From Coemansia sp. RSA 922 (lineage: Eukaryota; Kickxellomycota; Kickxellomycetes; Kickxellales; Kickxellaceae): a stretch of DNA of 61,390 nucleotides. The notes under the pieces were generated by a model. The model worked only from the letters and a program-made list of their open reading frames with translations. It was not told the origin of the DNA and did not search any database. The translations under genes and the position numbers were made by a program. Positions 20,880 to 31,357 of this stretch are shown piece by piece. Location: the NCBI GenBank assembly GCA_027577415.1, contig JANBQS010000019.1, positions 1 through 61,390 of the forward strand. Direction: 5' to 3'. Position 1 is the stretch's first letter. Each line of letters begins with the position of its first letter.

Positions 20880-22051
20880 GATACGGGGAGATGTTAACTA
20901 ACTGCGGATAATCTCCAGGCAGAGGACTGGATCCCACTGCCCTATCACCAAATTTGGAAGAACAGCCACGATGTCATAGCAGCAAACAAGGAATACGACT
21001 CACTCAGCTTGGCCTCCAACTCCTCGTGGCCATACTCAGGCTTACGATTGCTGGGTACTGCTCTGCTGCCGTGAAAGTATCCAATGCCGCCGATAAGGCT
21101 GCTGAGTGCATTCCGCGCCATCTCAGTATGTACATCCCTAGACCCTTTTGTGTGATAGTTGGATGAAATTTCATATCGGGTGACTACTTTCTTGCGTTGG
21201 TAGCTGGCTATAGCGCCAATGACCTCAGTGTCAATGCTTGAGGGCTTGTTAGTCCACTTTTAGATGACGTCAAAGGCAAACTCGCCAAGCACAATCATTT
21301 TTGAGAAAGGATTTTGGTTGACTCACTTCTTACATAGTCTCACACTGTCTAGTCCAACTAGCAAGCCTCCAGGGAAGATAGCTGGAGCCTTGGGCATGTT
21401 GGACCATGGCTCTGGCCTGTGCCTGCGCTGGCTCCAGCAACGCATCTTGTAATGCAGCTCTGGCTATTCATACGTCGGCTTTGGGCACTTTCAGACCAAC
21501 TCTGTTGATATTTCTGCCGCAGATCCTACTGATGTCGCGCAGGTACTTGGGAACAGTCGAGTACTGGCCGCTGTGGGTCGGTACAATACCAATAGGGAGG
21601 TTGCCGAGATCAGGAGCCCTACCTCTGACTATATCCACATCGTCCTTTATTAAGGTTGAAGAGGTGCCATTGTCTTTGATGCAGAAATAATATACCGGCA
21701 AGACTTTTTGCATATTGTCATTGAGCGTCGGACCCGTGAACCGTATGGTCCAGCTACCGCCTAGCAGACCAGGGATATTGATAAACGTGGACTTTATCTC
21801 TACGCCTTGATCGCTGTCCCACATAATCCGTTCGCCAAAGTTGCGCCCATTGTGTCGAGAGTACGGGTACTCAGATAGACTTGCATTAATGTCGGATCCT
21901 TTACCAGTCGCATTACTAGTCCAGTCCAAACCACGCTAGACGTGGCCGAGATCCAAAGTAGAGGTTTAGTTGGTATGTGCCCTCACTGAAACTCAGAATT
22001 CAATGGCCCTATGTTGGCGTGTGCGGTTGCTAGGACTGTTGTAGATAGCAT
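20880..22051 (-). pseudogene. Decayed mannosyl-oligosaccharide glucosidase I (GH63, GCS1-like)
   Basis: Read on the minus strand, pieces of glucosidase I appear in order in different frames. They are a possible signal peptide (MLSTTVLATAHAN), GTYQLNLYFGSRPRL, YSRHNGRNFGERI, LLGGSWTIRFTGP, GEFAFDVI, ALSSLIGGIGYFHG, ESYSLFAA and WDPVLCLEIIRS. They are broken by stop codons (after NSEFQ, after WFGLD, after FAFDVI, after FFQIW, after IIRS) and by frameshifts. A small gap replaces the ESLLTGL part of the N-terminal motif. The copy ends before the catalytic C-terminal half. Active GCS1 trims the outer glucose of N-glycans in the ER, so an intact copy should exist elsewhere. Confidence 0.75.
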
Positions 22052-22075
22052 AGCAGAGGCAACTGGTTTGAGTAA

Positions 22076-22417
22076 CTACTTTATGTCAAATATAAATGAG
22101 AATAATACAAAACAAGGCGATAGTAGCAATAATGTGCAGTGCTGATAGTTAAAAAAAGGCCGTCGTATTGTAACCTTGTATGGGCATAAACTAGTTGTCG
22201 ACATTGGTAAAGTCGATATTAATGTCACCAGCAAGTAGTAAATTGCTACATGTATCAACTTTTTTGTCAATATCAGTTTCTGTGCTTTAATAATATCTAT
22301 GTATAGATAGCCAGCGCCACAGTTTATCTGGCTCCAAGTACTTGCCATTCTTTTGCTTCCCTGGCGCCATGTTGTCTTGATTGGCCCACCGCTGACCTGG
22401 TCGCTGAGTCGGAACAA
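22076..22417 (-). pseudogene. Possible retroelement endonuclease remnant
   Basis: One minus-strand frame reads SNLLLAGDINIDFTNVDN, a stop, then FMPIQGYNTT. The LLAGDINID segment resembles the GDFN-type motif of exonuclease-endonuclease-phosphatase domains in LINE elements. The flanking frame changes and stops show that it is not functional. The match is short, so this is tentative. Confidence 0.35.
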
Positions 22418-22554
22418 AAGGAACAGTTACCACATGTCTGCACGTCGCTCAGTGATGTGCGTGGACAATGTCTCCAAACCAAAAAAAAAAATATGAATTG
22501 TGTCGTTATTTGTGGGGGTTGTCACAACCTCTTTTTCTGCACACAGAGGAGCGC

Positions 22555-22562
22555 TATTTAAA
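22555..22562 (+). promoter_or_regulatory. TATA-like element upstream of the 467-aa gene
   Basis: TATTTAAA, 210 bp before the ATG at 22772, followed by a long pyrimidine-rich leader. Confidence 0.4.
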
Positions 22563-22771
22563 CCACGTCTTTCTCTTCTTTCTCTCCTGAGTTCCTTATT
22601 TTTTTCCTTTATTTTCGCAAGATCCACTTTTTCACACCTTGAGAGACATTTTTTCCCCCCACTTTCTAACGTATCTCACCAAATATACCTCCACCCACAC
22701 ACTCACACTCGCCCTATCTCTTTAGTCAAATCGCAGAGCTCTTCTCACGAGCACTGTTTTTCTTTTGGCTG

Positions 22772-24175
22772 ATGGCAAACCCCACTCACAACAATGGCGG
22801 CGTCCACGATTCGCCTAACTATGCACAAGTGAGGCTCATCCTGGGGATTTTCAGCGGTATACTCGATGTGCTCGAAGGCACTCACCGAGGAAAACAGGAC
22901 CTGCGCACCCGCCTAGGTAGCCTTGTTTATCTAATATCCCCTTCTGCCAACATTACCTCGGCGAGCGTCGATGCCACCGTTTCCGCCCTTTTGGACTGTC
23001 TGGTCATTAGTCCTCCGTCTGGCAACGGCACTGCAGCAGTCTTCCCACTTCGGTCGCATTTGTCAGATGCAATTGAGTCTGCTGCTCAAGCCGCTCAAGC
23101 TGTGGCAGCCAAAAGGGCAAAGTACCAGGCTGCACCAGGTGATGGGCCAAAAGCCGCGCCACAACGCAAGCGCCCGAGAATCGAGCCGCAGGTGGTCGAA
23201 ATAGTCAAAATCTCGTCGGATGAGGATGAGGGCGATGAGCCTGGCGCAAGTGTGCAAGCGTCGGCTCCATTTTTTTTGTCCACCACGCCTCTGTCTCTTG
23301 CTGGTCCCGTCTCTGGTACTCTTGCTGGTTCCGCTACAGCCACAACTCCTGCTCCTTTGCCTCGTCTGACTTGGGCACAAAAGGGAAAGGGCAGGGCACC
23401 ACTTGGTGACGAGCCGGCATATCCACAACCACATATGCGCCACGTAAACGAACTGCGGGTGGTCGACGAAATCGTTATTTTGTCTGACGAGGAGGGCGAT
23501 GAGCCTAGCGCGAGCACAAGACTATCGTGGGATGCTCTACCCGATGTCGGTCCCTCATCAATGCTTGGCAGGTTTATGCCACTATCTGACGGCGACCATG
23601 GCGATAATGCTGACCAGAACTCGGCTGAGGAAAATGGCCCGACAACTGCTATCCACGATAGTTCAAGTCAAGAAGTGACATCCGTGCGCGTGTCTCTCGT
23701 GTTCGGTTCTTTCTTTTATATGGTACTTGTGATGTTTGCCGCTGTGTACCAGCGCAAGTTTGGTTGTCGGCTTGTTCCTGAAGGTGCTGACCCTGATACT
23801 GTTCAGGAGGAATTGGGAGCGCTGGAGGGCCTCAGCCTCCACACAATGCAGGTTGAGAGTGCAGGTTCGGACCAGACAGTCAGCTTGACTGTTTTGATGC
23901 GCGATGGCCCCGAGTTTAAAAGGATGCGTCTGGTTCTTCAAAAGCGGCTAGGGTTAACGAAGAAGCCCATTTTTCCTATTCCCGCGCCGCTATTATACTA
24001 CTCTGTGGCCATGCTCGGATGCATGTCACTCGATCAGATGTCGGGTGCTGTTTTGCAAGAAATGCTTTTGACTATAACCGGAGTTGATTTTGACAAGCTG
24101 TCAGTAGTCACGGACCAGGAGATTCGTCAGATGTCGTACGGCGATATACAGCAAGACAAAGACGTGGTTACATGA
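22772..24175 (+). CDS. Unrecognised 467-aa protein with two SUMO-interaction-like motifs
   Basis: An ATG-initiated frame with no family I recognise. Residues about 125-145 contain a basic nuclear-localisation-like cluster (QRKRPRIEP). Two near-identical hydrophobic-acidic motifs follow: EIVKISSDEDEGDEPG (about 147-162) and DEIVILSDEEGDEPS (about 230-245). Both have the form of SUMO-interacting motifs, a V/I-rich strand followed by acidic or Ser residues. A hydrophobic segment (VSLVFGSFFYMVLVMFAAVY) near 310 could be a membrane span or a buried strand. The C-terminal 150 residues look folded. Disorder in the middle and the motifs suggest a nuclear, SUMO-linked protein, but this is inference. 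Coding-like sequence continues out of frame after the stop. Confidence 0.7.
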   Translation: MANPTHNNGGVHDSPNYAQVRLILGIFSGILDVLEGTHRGKQDLRTRLGSLVYLISPSANITSASVDATVSALLDCLVISPPSGNGTAAVFPLRSHLSDAIESAAQAAQAVAAKRAKYQAAPGDGPKAAPQRKRPRIEPQVVEIVKISSDEDEGDEPGASVQASAPFFLSTTPLSLAGPVSGTLAGSATATTPAPLPRLTWAQKGKGRAPLGDEPAYPQPHMRHVNELRVVDEIVILSDEEGDEPSASTRLSWDALPDVGPSSMLGRFMPLSDGDHGDNADQNSAEENGPTTAIHDSSSQEVTSVRVSLVFGSFFYMVLVMFAAVYQRKFGCRLVPEGADPDTVQEELGALEGLSLHTMQVESAGSDQTVSLTVLMRDGPEFKRMRLVLQKRLGLTKKPIFPIPAPLLYYSVAMLGCMSLDQMSGAVLQEMLLTITGVDFDKLSVVTDQEIRQMSYGDIQQDKDVVT

Positions 24176-24471
24176 GTTGTGCCTATTTGCCATCAAGGGT
24201 GGCCACATTGACAAAACACTGAGTATGGCGGCGACGTGCCACAGAAAGTATATAAAGAAAGGCCATGCGGAAGGAAACACAGATGCAGGTTTGGATCCGA
24301 AAGGCACGGTGGCTAAGAGGATGCTGGCCACCAACGTGCACAATAGTCAGTTGCTTCTTGGCATCCGTCAGCACGAGTTCAGAACGCTCTTCAAAAGGCG
24401 AAATTTATGATCAAGGGCGATGAGGATGAAGGCATAAAGGAGTATGTGACATTCGTGGATGATTTTGAATA
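24176..24471 (+). pseudogene. Frameshifted coding-like remnant downstream of the 467-aa gene
   Basis: Directly after the stop at 24175 one frame reads AIKGGHIDKTLSMAATCHRK... to LLLGIRQHEFRTLFK. A shift into another frame then gives AKFMIKGDEDEGIKEYVTFV and ends DDFE, stop (24471). The acidic motif KGDEDEG echoes the acidic motifs of the upstream protein. This could be the old C-terminus of that gene, cut off by mutation. Confidence 0.35.
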
Positions 24472-26110
24472 ATGCCTATTTTTTTTTTCCTAAAAACCCC
24501 AAGAAACAAGAGAAAAAAAACTCACTGGCTCCCAGCCTAATGCTTAACGGGAAAACATATAAATACTAACCCCCTCATACTCTGATCATCATAGTCAATA
24601 AATGTCTCCTGTGACGTCACATATGAGTACTATGTGACAGTACATGAGGAAAATGTCAGTTGGCATGTAAAATCAGTTTTAATCTTTCATATATTTTATT
24701 TTAGCACACTCTTTTTCTTTACAACAATATTATAGTATATGAATTATATTCCAAAATGTGCGAAGCAGAACATGCAGATGAGCTGGAAAGAGAAGGACGC
24801 GATGCTAAAACATCTACCTTTTTCTCGTCGTGGACTTTGTGTCATTTATTTATAAGTCCTTCTCATATGTAAAATGTTCCATTGGCTAAAAGTTTGGCTT
24901 GAATCAGTGTAGTTAGCGGTTTGCACGACTTATTCAGCTTTATAATATAGGGGAATCACTTACGGTGTAATGGTATTACCAGCACTAGCAGATATGCAAA
25001 AACTTACAATACAATAGCATCTACCAACCACAGCAGGCGCTACATGTGCGATATCAATAGTATTACGCAGATTACGTTTACATAACATGCAAAACATAAT
25101 AGTAATTGCGTGGAAGAATAAAAAATAAATTGTCCATGTCGAGATAACTGAGTAAAGTCATGCAATAGAGCATTCAAGGCAGCTGTTTCGTATGCGAAGT
25201 AAGGATACTAGTGGTATATCCAAGGTGTTAGAAAATGAATTGGGTAAAAAAAAAATAGAAGTAATAAAAAATAGGCGACGCACTGCACAACCATTAATTA
25301 ACGTTTCATAAACATGGACTCGCCTGAGCACTCAATGACGTCTATGGACAACGCCACATGAGTACACATGACAAATTTCCCATAACAACCTCTAATGGCT
25401 TGAGCAAATGAAGTTCTTCAGCCTTAGGTTGATGATGGCCAATTCCACCACACATTTCATCGTGTGGAAAATAGCTCGTCAAACAGCTATTTTGTACCAC
25501 ATTCTCCAGTTGCCTGGGTTGAGAGGGCGAGGGTTGCAGAGGCTGATCCCAATTTGCAATGCCCACCGTTGCTTGGACATGGCTGAACTCCCAATGACCT
25601 CTCTCAGTCTGTAGGCTCGGGTTCAAACCTTCCAGGGTCGAACCTCCTGGGGTCCATCTTGTATATTTTTTTAACAATTTTTTTATTACTAATTGAGAGA
25701 TTATAGTCAATATTTATTTCATGCCAAAGCGCTTTCAATGATACTTTTTTTTTAATATATTACCCATTCAACGTGTTGCTTGTAAATAGCTCGTATGTTA
25801 ACAGAGCAGTGGTACTATGTTATTCGCGTAAATCCAACAAACAAAATAGGAATGATATGAGGATTTCCCTGCATAGGGATTGTCAAGGCTACTTTCAAGG
25901 TACTTGACTAGGAAACTATATTAAGCCTGTGTGGTGAGCGCGTCCTAGTCATGTACTTTCATTGCAACTATCGGCAAGCAGACGTCCTCAAGGCTCATCA
26001 GTCCATGTCGACTTGGAAATCTTCCAAAGGTTGGGATACTGGTTTTCAGATCGGAGTGAAGTGGGGGCTGTCTAACAAGTATCATTGCCTCCTAGAGTAC
26101 CAAGCGCATA
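24472..26110. other. 1.6-kb gene desert
   Basis: AT-rich sequence with no supported gene. It contains a perfect 10-bp CRE palindrome GTGACGTCAC (24611-24620) 50 bp after a TATAAATA element, but no long frame follows. Around 25590-25640 two tRNA-B-box-like strings occur without a matching A box or cloverleaf. Confidence 0.5.
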
Positions 26111-26587
26111 TCAGGTAACGACAACACTTGCGGCACTTAACAGGGAAGCGGTGTAGATCTCTGGCAGGATGTAGCCCTCCTTCAAATTTGTACAATAATA
26201 GAGGTCGAATGAAAGCTTGCGGATCTGGTGAAAGGCCCAGTCTTCATGCATAATGTTAAGTAGTTGTCGGACTGTTATGCCATCGTAAACTGACCCAATA
26301 TCCAATGTAGTTTTCAGCACCTTGGCCAGGTGATAGGTCTATGAGTTGTGCCCTTGGAGGCTGGATGACCACGAATACCAAACGACAACGCCGCACCCTC
26401 GCTGATCACCAATGTGTAGCCCGTACTCCATACAGAAGCGCGTGTAAAGAATGGCGCCAAAGCTGTGGCACACCCACGGCAACCGTGTCTGGAGCTTCCT
26501 ACCCTCGCTGGTGCGAGAGCTGACTCCGTAATACTGTAAGTGACTGCTGATGGCGATATGGTCGACCATCACCTCAACAACGTGACT
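26111..26587 (-). pseudogene. Decayed copy of the F-box/LRR-like family found at 56.9 kb
   Basis: The minus strand reads SHVVEVMVDHIAISSHLQYY, aligning with HIVELILDYIAGSSRLQFDD at the N-terminus of the intact gene at 56910. It continues WVCHSFGAILYTRFCMEYGL (compare ACPSFASPAYARMFGVYDI) and, after an in-frame TAG, HLAKVLKTTLDIGSVYDGIT (compare HVKKLKISVAVLDIYRGTT). Only about the first 150 residues remain and no start codon is evident. A dead member of a large dispersed family is the simplest reading. Confidence 0.6.
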
Positions 26588-26599
26588 GAAACGCCAATA

Positions 26600-27415
26600 T
26601 ATTGTTCATTGCCCTGAAATTACTCTTGAATTGAAAAAATAAAATAAAAATAGACTATGAAACATAAAGTTGTTTATCGCAAACATCGTCAAAGATAGTG
26701 TTTGTTTGCCTAGCGATCAAGGTTGGCGATTGAGAAGATCGGATTAGGACCGATTGGAGCGGTTTATCAAACCTATGAATTGACAGACTGTAGTCTTTTT
26801 TTTTTTTTTTGGTCAAGTAGCCTGTGAGAAACATTGGCATTAATGCGTGTACGGATACTACAGAATGACATGGGGTTGCTGTTAGCAACAAATAATTGCC
26901 TACACGAGGAGCATTTTTTATTTAGTGTGCCTTTTATTTGCATGATGTCGGAGTTTATGTGTGAGGATTGCCCAACAGCGCAAATCAGAACACTTTAAAT
27001 TAAAGGAGACGTACAGATATTCTCGTCAAAAGAGCGACTTTGCTATTTCGACAGCTCTCCAAATCTATGTTTACAAGCGAAAGAAATTGGCGATAGCTGG
27101 CATCCAAAGTCCCTGAAAGTATATTCAGCCATCCATTGTTCCTGAGCGTTGTCTGCCCCACACGCGTGGCTATTGGTAAGCCGCCGCCCCCAACCCCTTG
27201 CCCCAAATCGACGGTTCAGCTCATTATGATCTTCACAAAAAAAACGCCACCCGCCAAGTCACACTGGCAGCGATACTCCCCTCCATGTCCCTCCAGCGGC
27301 ACAACAGCCGCAGCAGAGAAATAATAAAAGGAGGAGCTGCGCGCCTTCATTTTCTTCTCTTTTTTTCCCTTCACACATCTTTTTGCATTTTTTTCTTCAC
27401 TTTTTTGACTTCATA
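26600..27415. other. Upstream region of the 1313-aa gene; no gene seen
   Basis: AT-rich DNA with a run of 16 T near 26800. It ends in a pyrimidine-rich leader (about 27345-27410) just before the ATG at 27416, a leader style shared with the 467-aa, TRF4-like and several small genes. Confidence 0.45.
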
Positions 27416-30400
27416 ATGATTTTTACCTTACTTGCCCTTGCATACGCACTTTGGGTATTTGCCGACCGTCTGGGTATGTGCTACGTTGTGCTTGGTGCAG
27501 CACTACTCCTGGCTTGGGCGTGGTGGGAGCTTCGTGAGCTGCCTCGCCCTATCTCTCGACCGATCGCAAACAAGGAACTGTCATCCGTTTGCTTTTTGCT
27601 TATCGATTCGGTCGAGAATCCGCTGTTTGAGCAGTTGCTCTGGTGGGTGCTTCCTCGAGGGGTCTGCATCAAGCGCTTCCAGCACCGAGTTATGCTTCGC
27701 GATTACACCGTCGTGTATTCCTGGCCGCCAGTCGACTACTACACCTCCGCAGAGCGGCTCCTTCGGCGAGCGCTCCCAGATAACTTTCTGGTCCGGCACC
27801 TTCTTCACGGGTTCTTCCACGACATGCCCAGAGGCGGCATGTGCCCCGTCGACGGCATAAAAACTGGGGCTGGGACTACGCTATTTGGCTTTTGCGACTA
27901 TATGTCGTGGTTTTCGTCTACGAAGCCTTACCTCTACATCACAACCTCCAACGTGTTAGAGATGCAAGACTCCGACAACGCGCGCCTAGCAGAGGAAGCG
28001 TCATGCAAGGCCGATGGCGCGTCGACACTGCCTGGTGGTACCTCGGATACCGCCACCCTTCGAAGTTGCCTTAGGCCGCCCAAAGAAGCCGCTCAGTCCG
28101 ATTGGCCATCCACGGACAGTTGGTCCGATATGCATGACTGGGACTCAGAAATCGGCGACATTTCCTCTGGCGCCAGTGCCAGACATCTCAGAGCAGGGTT
28201 AAGCAGGCTCTTGGCCGACACTGCCACAGCGGTCCTGCGAAAGTTCCTAGCGCCACCGAAAAAAAGAGTTCGATTTGTCTTGCCGACCGATGACGACCAG
28301 CACGACTCTGCCGACGCGCCTAATGCCGAGGATGGGGGACAAGCACCACGTCTCGAGAGTAGCTCCAGCCTAGTTGGTCGTGACAGCCCCGACGACATAT
28401 TCGCAGTCCTTGTGAGATGGGAAATCTCGGTCAACAAGTTTACCCCTCGTCGCTACTGCCTCGACTGCGCCATGTACCGCGATGAGCTCAAAGTGGCCGA
28501 GCACTTGATGACTTCGACTCTGGAAGACTTCCAGAGGCACTGCGCCCGCCCCGAGGACCATGGCGACATCCTATTGTCGCGCAAGCTTAGCGATGCTCAA
28601 TTTGACGCCTATAAAGCATACTGCGCCTTGGGAGACAAGTCTCAGGATCACGCGTTGACCCACTGTGAAGATTACGCGACGCCAGCGACTACCATTAGGA
28701 GGCCTTTTCGCGTTCAGCCTCCCTCCAAGCCAGATGCTCCTGCCACGCCTGGTCATACTCGCTCCACAGCGTCGCCAGTGACTCGGACTACGCCTGGTCG
28801 TACTCAGTCGACAGCGCCGTTGGCAAATACTACTATGATGGCTGGTCGTACTCGTCCCGCAGCGCCGCCAGTGACTCGGACTGCGCCTGGTCGTACTCAG
28901 TCGGCAGCGCCGCCAGTGACTCGGACTACGCCTGGTCGTACTCGTCCCGCGGTGCCGCTCAAAGTTATTACGACGCCAGCTCCCAGCCTGGTTGCGGCGG
29001 CGTCAACAGATACTACTGCAGCGGCTCACACGCAGACCACAGCGCCGAAAGCGAATACTACTCCAGTGGCTCATCCTCATGTCGCAGCGCCACCAGCGCC
29101 ATCCAACAACGACGGTGCAGCTGATACTGTAGTGCTAGCCAACAGCACCAGCACACTGCCAACCAGCACTATGGTTGATAACGCTTTGCCAGCCAATGAG
29201 GCCACCAATGCCGACGCGACTCCAGCCAACGCCAATAGTGCCGGAGATAGCACATTGCCAGAGAACAACACCAGCACGCCGCCAGCTAGCAGCACAGTTG
29301 ACAACGCAGCATCAGTACACATCACCGGCGCGGCCGTCAAGACGTCTTCTGCCAGCAACTCCAGCGAGCCGCCTGGCAACGATTCAGTTGGTTGCTCGAC
29401 GCCAGCCAAGCGCAAGCGCGCTACTGACATCCCCTCCCAGCAAGACATTGAAGAGGCTTTTCGTAGGAAGGAGTGGCGACCAAGCAGGTTTGGCCGCTGT
29501 CCTAATTCGAAACGTGGGCGGCGTCGGCAGCTGCGGAGAAACGCGTCGCTTTTCAAGAATATGGCGCGTGTCCCCACACAGCAGCGGGCTAATAGCACCT
29601 TACGCAAGAGGATCGCCGCCCTTGTGCGACGCGTCAGCACCAACAGCGGCGCTGTCACTGGTTGCCTCTCAGGCGACAAGCCCACTCGCGGATGGCTCCC
29701 AGGCAACAAGCCCCCTGTTACTCGTGCTCAGACCGCAGCGACACTAGTAGATACTACGACGCCAGCTCCCTCTCTGGTTGCAGCGGCGTCAACGGCCTCT
29801 ACTACGATGTCGGCTCCGTCTCAGACTGCTGCACCACCAGCGACTCTGACCACGCCTGCGTCCTCTCAGGTCGCAGCGGCACAAGCGGTTCTGACTCTGG
29901 CCACTCATGCTCAGACTGCAGCGACTCCAGCAGTTACTACTACGCCTGCGCTTGCTCAGACAGCAGCAACACCGCAACTGACTCAGAGAACCATTGGCAT
30001 GGACGTGGATGACCCCGCACAAAACATCGTTCCTGAGCTGTACCCTGCCGGTCAGGGTGCAATTGGGGTCGGCATTGCGCACGCCGCCGCGCAGCAACAA
30101 ACTCCAGACACGGTTGACATGGACATCGAAGCCCCTGGACAGGACGTATTCGTCGACAACAGGCCGGCGGTCTACAACGGCATACACGCCCTCGCACCGC
30201 AGCCGGTCGATATCACTTTAGGCATGGACGTCGATACCACCAAAGAGCGCGCCGTTGCCGAATTGGACCCTGCCGGTCAGAGTGCAGTAGTAGGCGACGA
30301 CATGCGTGCACCTGTTCAGGAACAGGTACAGGGTGCCCCCGGTATGGACGTCGATGTGCCCCCGCAACACGTCGGCGCTGGAATTGGCTTGGACCCTATC

Positions 30401-31357
30401 GATCAGGGCGCAAATACAAGCGATCTCGCGCAAGCACCCGCACCGCAGCCAGTCAACAACACCTTTGGCATGGACGTCGACGCCACCGAACAGAATGCCG
30501 TTGCCGAGGTGAACCCGGTTGGGCGTGACGTCACTCGTCCCTTCGCCGACTGGGTAGTCGCCAGGTCCGCCAGGTATGCCACTCTAAGGGCATATCTCCG
30601 CAAGATGCGGCAGTTGGACAGGGCTGCACCATATGATATTCCAACGCGTGAGCAACGCCGGCGGCTGCTGAGAAAATGGGCCGACGTAAACAACGCCGCA
30701 AACGCCGCCGCGCAGCAACGTCCACAGAGTACATTAGGCGCGGATACTGTTGCCCCCACGCAGCACGCTGCCATTGACTCTGAGGCTGTCGTCGGTACGA
30801 ACCCTGCCGGTCAGGGTGCAATCGAAGACGGCTTTGTCCACGTCCCGGCTCAGCAACAGATGGGACCCGGCGTTGTCAACAATGATTCCCTTGCCCGCGC
30901 GACTGACGGCGATCACAACGATGACGGGCTTCCTGACTACGAGGACCCAGGCGACTCGTCGACCCCGCATTATTGGGTCGAGCAGCGGCGCGACTTCCTC
31001 GATGGCCCGCCCGATACAGACTATGATCGGGCGATTGAAAGGATGTTCCAAGTCCTCGTCGTCGATAGTCTAGAGGATGCAAGGAGGAATGGCGTCGATA
31101 ATGTCGGCAACCTGCGGGAGCTTGTTGTCATGCCCGACGACTTCATCATTAGGGACTACCGGGCCGGTCATAATGAGAGCGAGGAGGGCTACATCGACTT
31201 GCCTGATGAGCCGATCGACGAGGAGTATGGCCCAGAGGCCCCGGCACAAGGACAAGCACCGAACGACGCCAACGACGGAGACTACTCGGACGCTGAGTCC
31301 GACGCACTTACTGTGGATACAGTTCTCGTTCCTTCCGATGGCGAAGGCGAGCAATAA
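27416..31357 (+). CDS. Unrecognised 1313-aa membrane-anchored, repeat-rich protein
   Basis: The first in-frame ATG gives two adjacent hydrophobic segments (IFTLLALAYALWVFA and MCYVVLGAALLLAWAWW). They are followed by a globular-looking region of about 200 residues (SVENPLFEQLLWWVLPRGVC, DYTVVYSWPPVDYY). Then come a Cys-containing domain around 340-420, a Thr/Pro/Ala repeat block, and a basic block (RFGRCPNSKRGRRRQLRRN). A second repeat block is built on GMDVD motifs, and the C-terminus is acidic (SDAESDALTVDTVLVPSDGE). Low complexity covers about half of the protein. No enzyme motif was found. The double N-terminal membrane anchor and long disordered repeats could fit a tether or envelope protein. 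No intron is needed. Confidence 0.7.
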   Translation: MIFTLLALAYALWVFADRLGMCYVVLGAALLLAWAWWELRELPRPISRPIANKELSSVCFLLIDSVENPLFEQLLWWVLPRGVCIKRFQHRVMLRDYTVVYSWPPVDYYTSAERLLRRALPDNFLVRHLLHGFFHDMPRGGMCPVDGIKTGAGTTLFGFCDYMSWFSSTKPYLYITTSNVLEMQDSDNARLAEEASCKADGASTLPGGTSDTATLRSCLRPPKEAAQSDWPSTDSWSDMHDWDSEIGDISSGASARHLRAGLSRLLADTATAVLRKFLAPPKKRVRFVLPTDDDQHDSADAPNAEDGGQAPRLESSSSLVGRDSPDDIFAVLVRWEISVNKFTPRRYCLDCAMYRDELKVAEHLMTSTLEDFQRHCARPEDHGDILLSRKLSDAQFDAYKAYCALGDKSQDHALTHCEDYATPATTIRRPFRVQPPSKPDAPATPGHTRSTASPVTRTTPGRTQSTAPLANTTMMAGRTRPAAPPVTRTAPGRTQSAAPPVTRTTPGRTRPAVPLKVITTPAPSLVAAASTDTTAAAHTQTTAPKANTTPVAHPHVAAPPAPSNNDGAADTVVLANSTSTLPTSTMVDNALPANEATNADATPANANSAGDSTLPENNTSTPPASSTVDNAASVHITGAAVKTSSASNSSEPPGNDSVGCSTPAKRKRATDIPSQQDIEEAFRRKEWRPSRFGRCPNSKRGRRRQLRRNASLFKNMARVPTQQRANSTLRKRIAALVRRVSTNSGAVTGCLSGDKPTRGWLPGNKPPVTRAQTAATLVDTTTPAPSLVAAASTASTTMSAPSQTAAPPATLTTPASSQVAAAQAVLTLATHAQTAATPAVTTTPALAQTAATPQLTQRTIGMDVDDPAQNIVPELYPAGQGAIGVGIAHAAAQQQTPDTVDMDIEAPGQDVFVDNRPAVYNGIHALAPQPVDITLGMDVDTTKERAVAELDPAGQSAVVGDDMRAPVQEQVQGAPGMDVDVPPQHVGAGIGLDPIDQGANTSDLAQAPAPQPVNNTFGMDVDATEQNAVAEVNPVGRDVTRPFADWVVARSARYATLRAYLRKMRQLDRAAPYDIPTREQRRRLLRKWADVNNAANAAAQQRPQSTLGADTVAPTQHAAIDSEAVVGTNPAGQGAIEDGFVHVPAQQQMGPGVVNNDSLARATDGDHNDDGLPDYEDPGDSSTPHYWVEQRRDFLDGPPDTDYDRAIERMFQVLVVDSLEDARRNGVDNVGNLRELVVMPDDFIIRDYRAGHNESEEGYIDLPDEPIDEEYGPEAPAQGQAPNDANDGDYSDAESDALTVDTVLVPSDGEGEQ
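28745..28975 (+). repeat. Tandem 45-bp coding repeat (15-aa TPGRT..APPVTRT unit)
   Basis: About five imperfect units inside the 1313-aa gene encode variants of TPGRTQSTAPPVTRT. The Thr/Pro/Arg-rich unit could be a site for phosphorylation or glycosylation. Confidence 0.8.
29991..30880 (+). repeat. Degenerate coding repeat with GMDVD motif (about 38-aa unit)
   Basis: About six to seven degenerate units follow the pattern T.GMDVD...Q..V.E..PAGQ.A......AP.QQQ. GMDVD occurs four times, with MDID-type variants. Spacing varies, so the array is old compared with the TPGRT block. Confidence 0.7.

Noticed and set aside
25560..25650. Two B-box-like strings (GGTTCAAACC on plus, GGTTCGACCCT on minus)
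   Set aside because: No A box at a suitable distance and no cloverleaf; probably chance or an old SINE-like relic.
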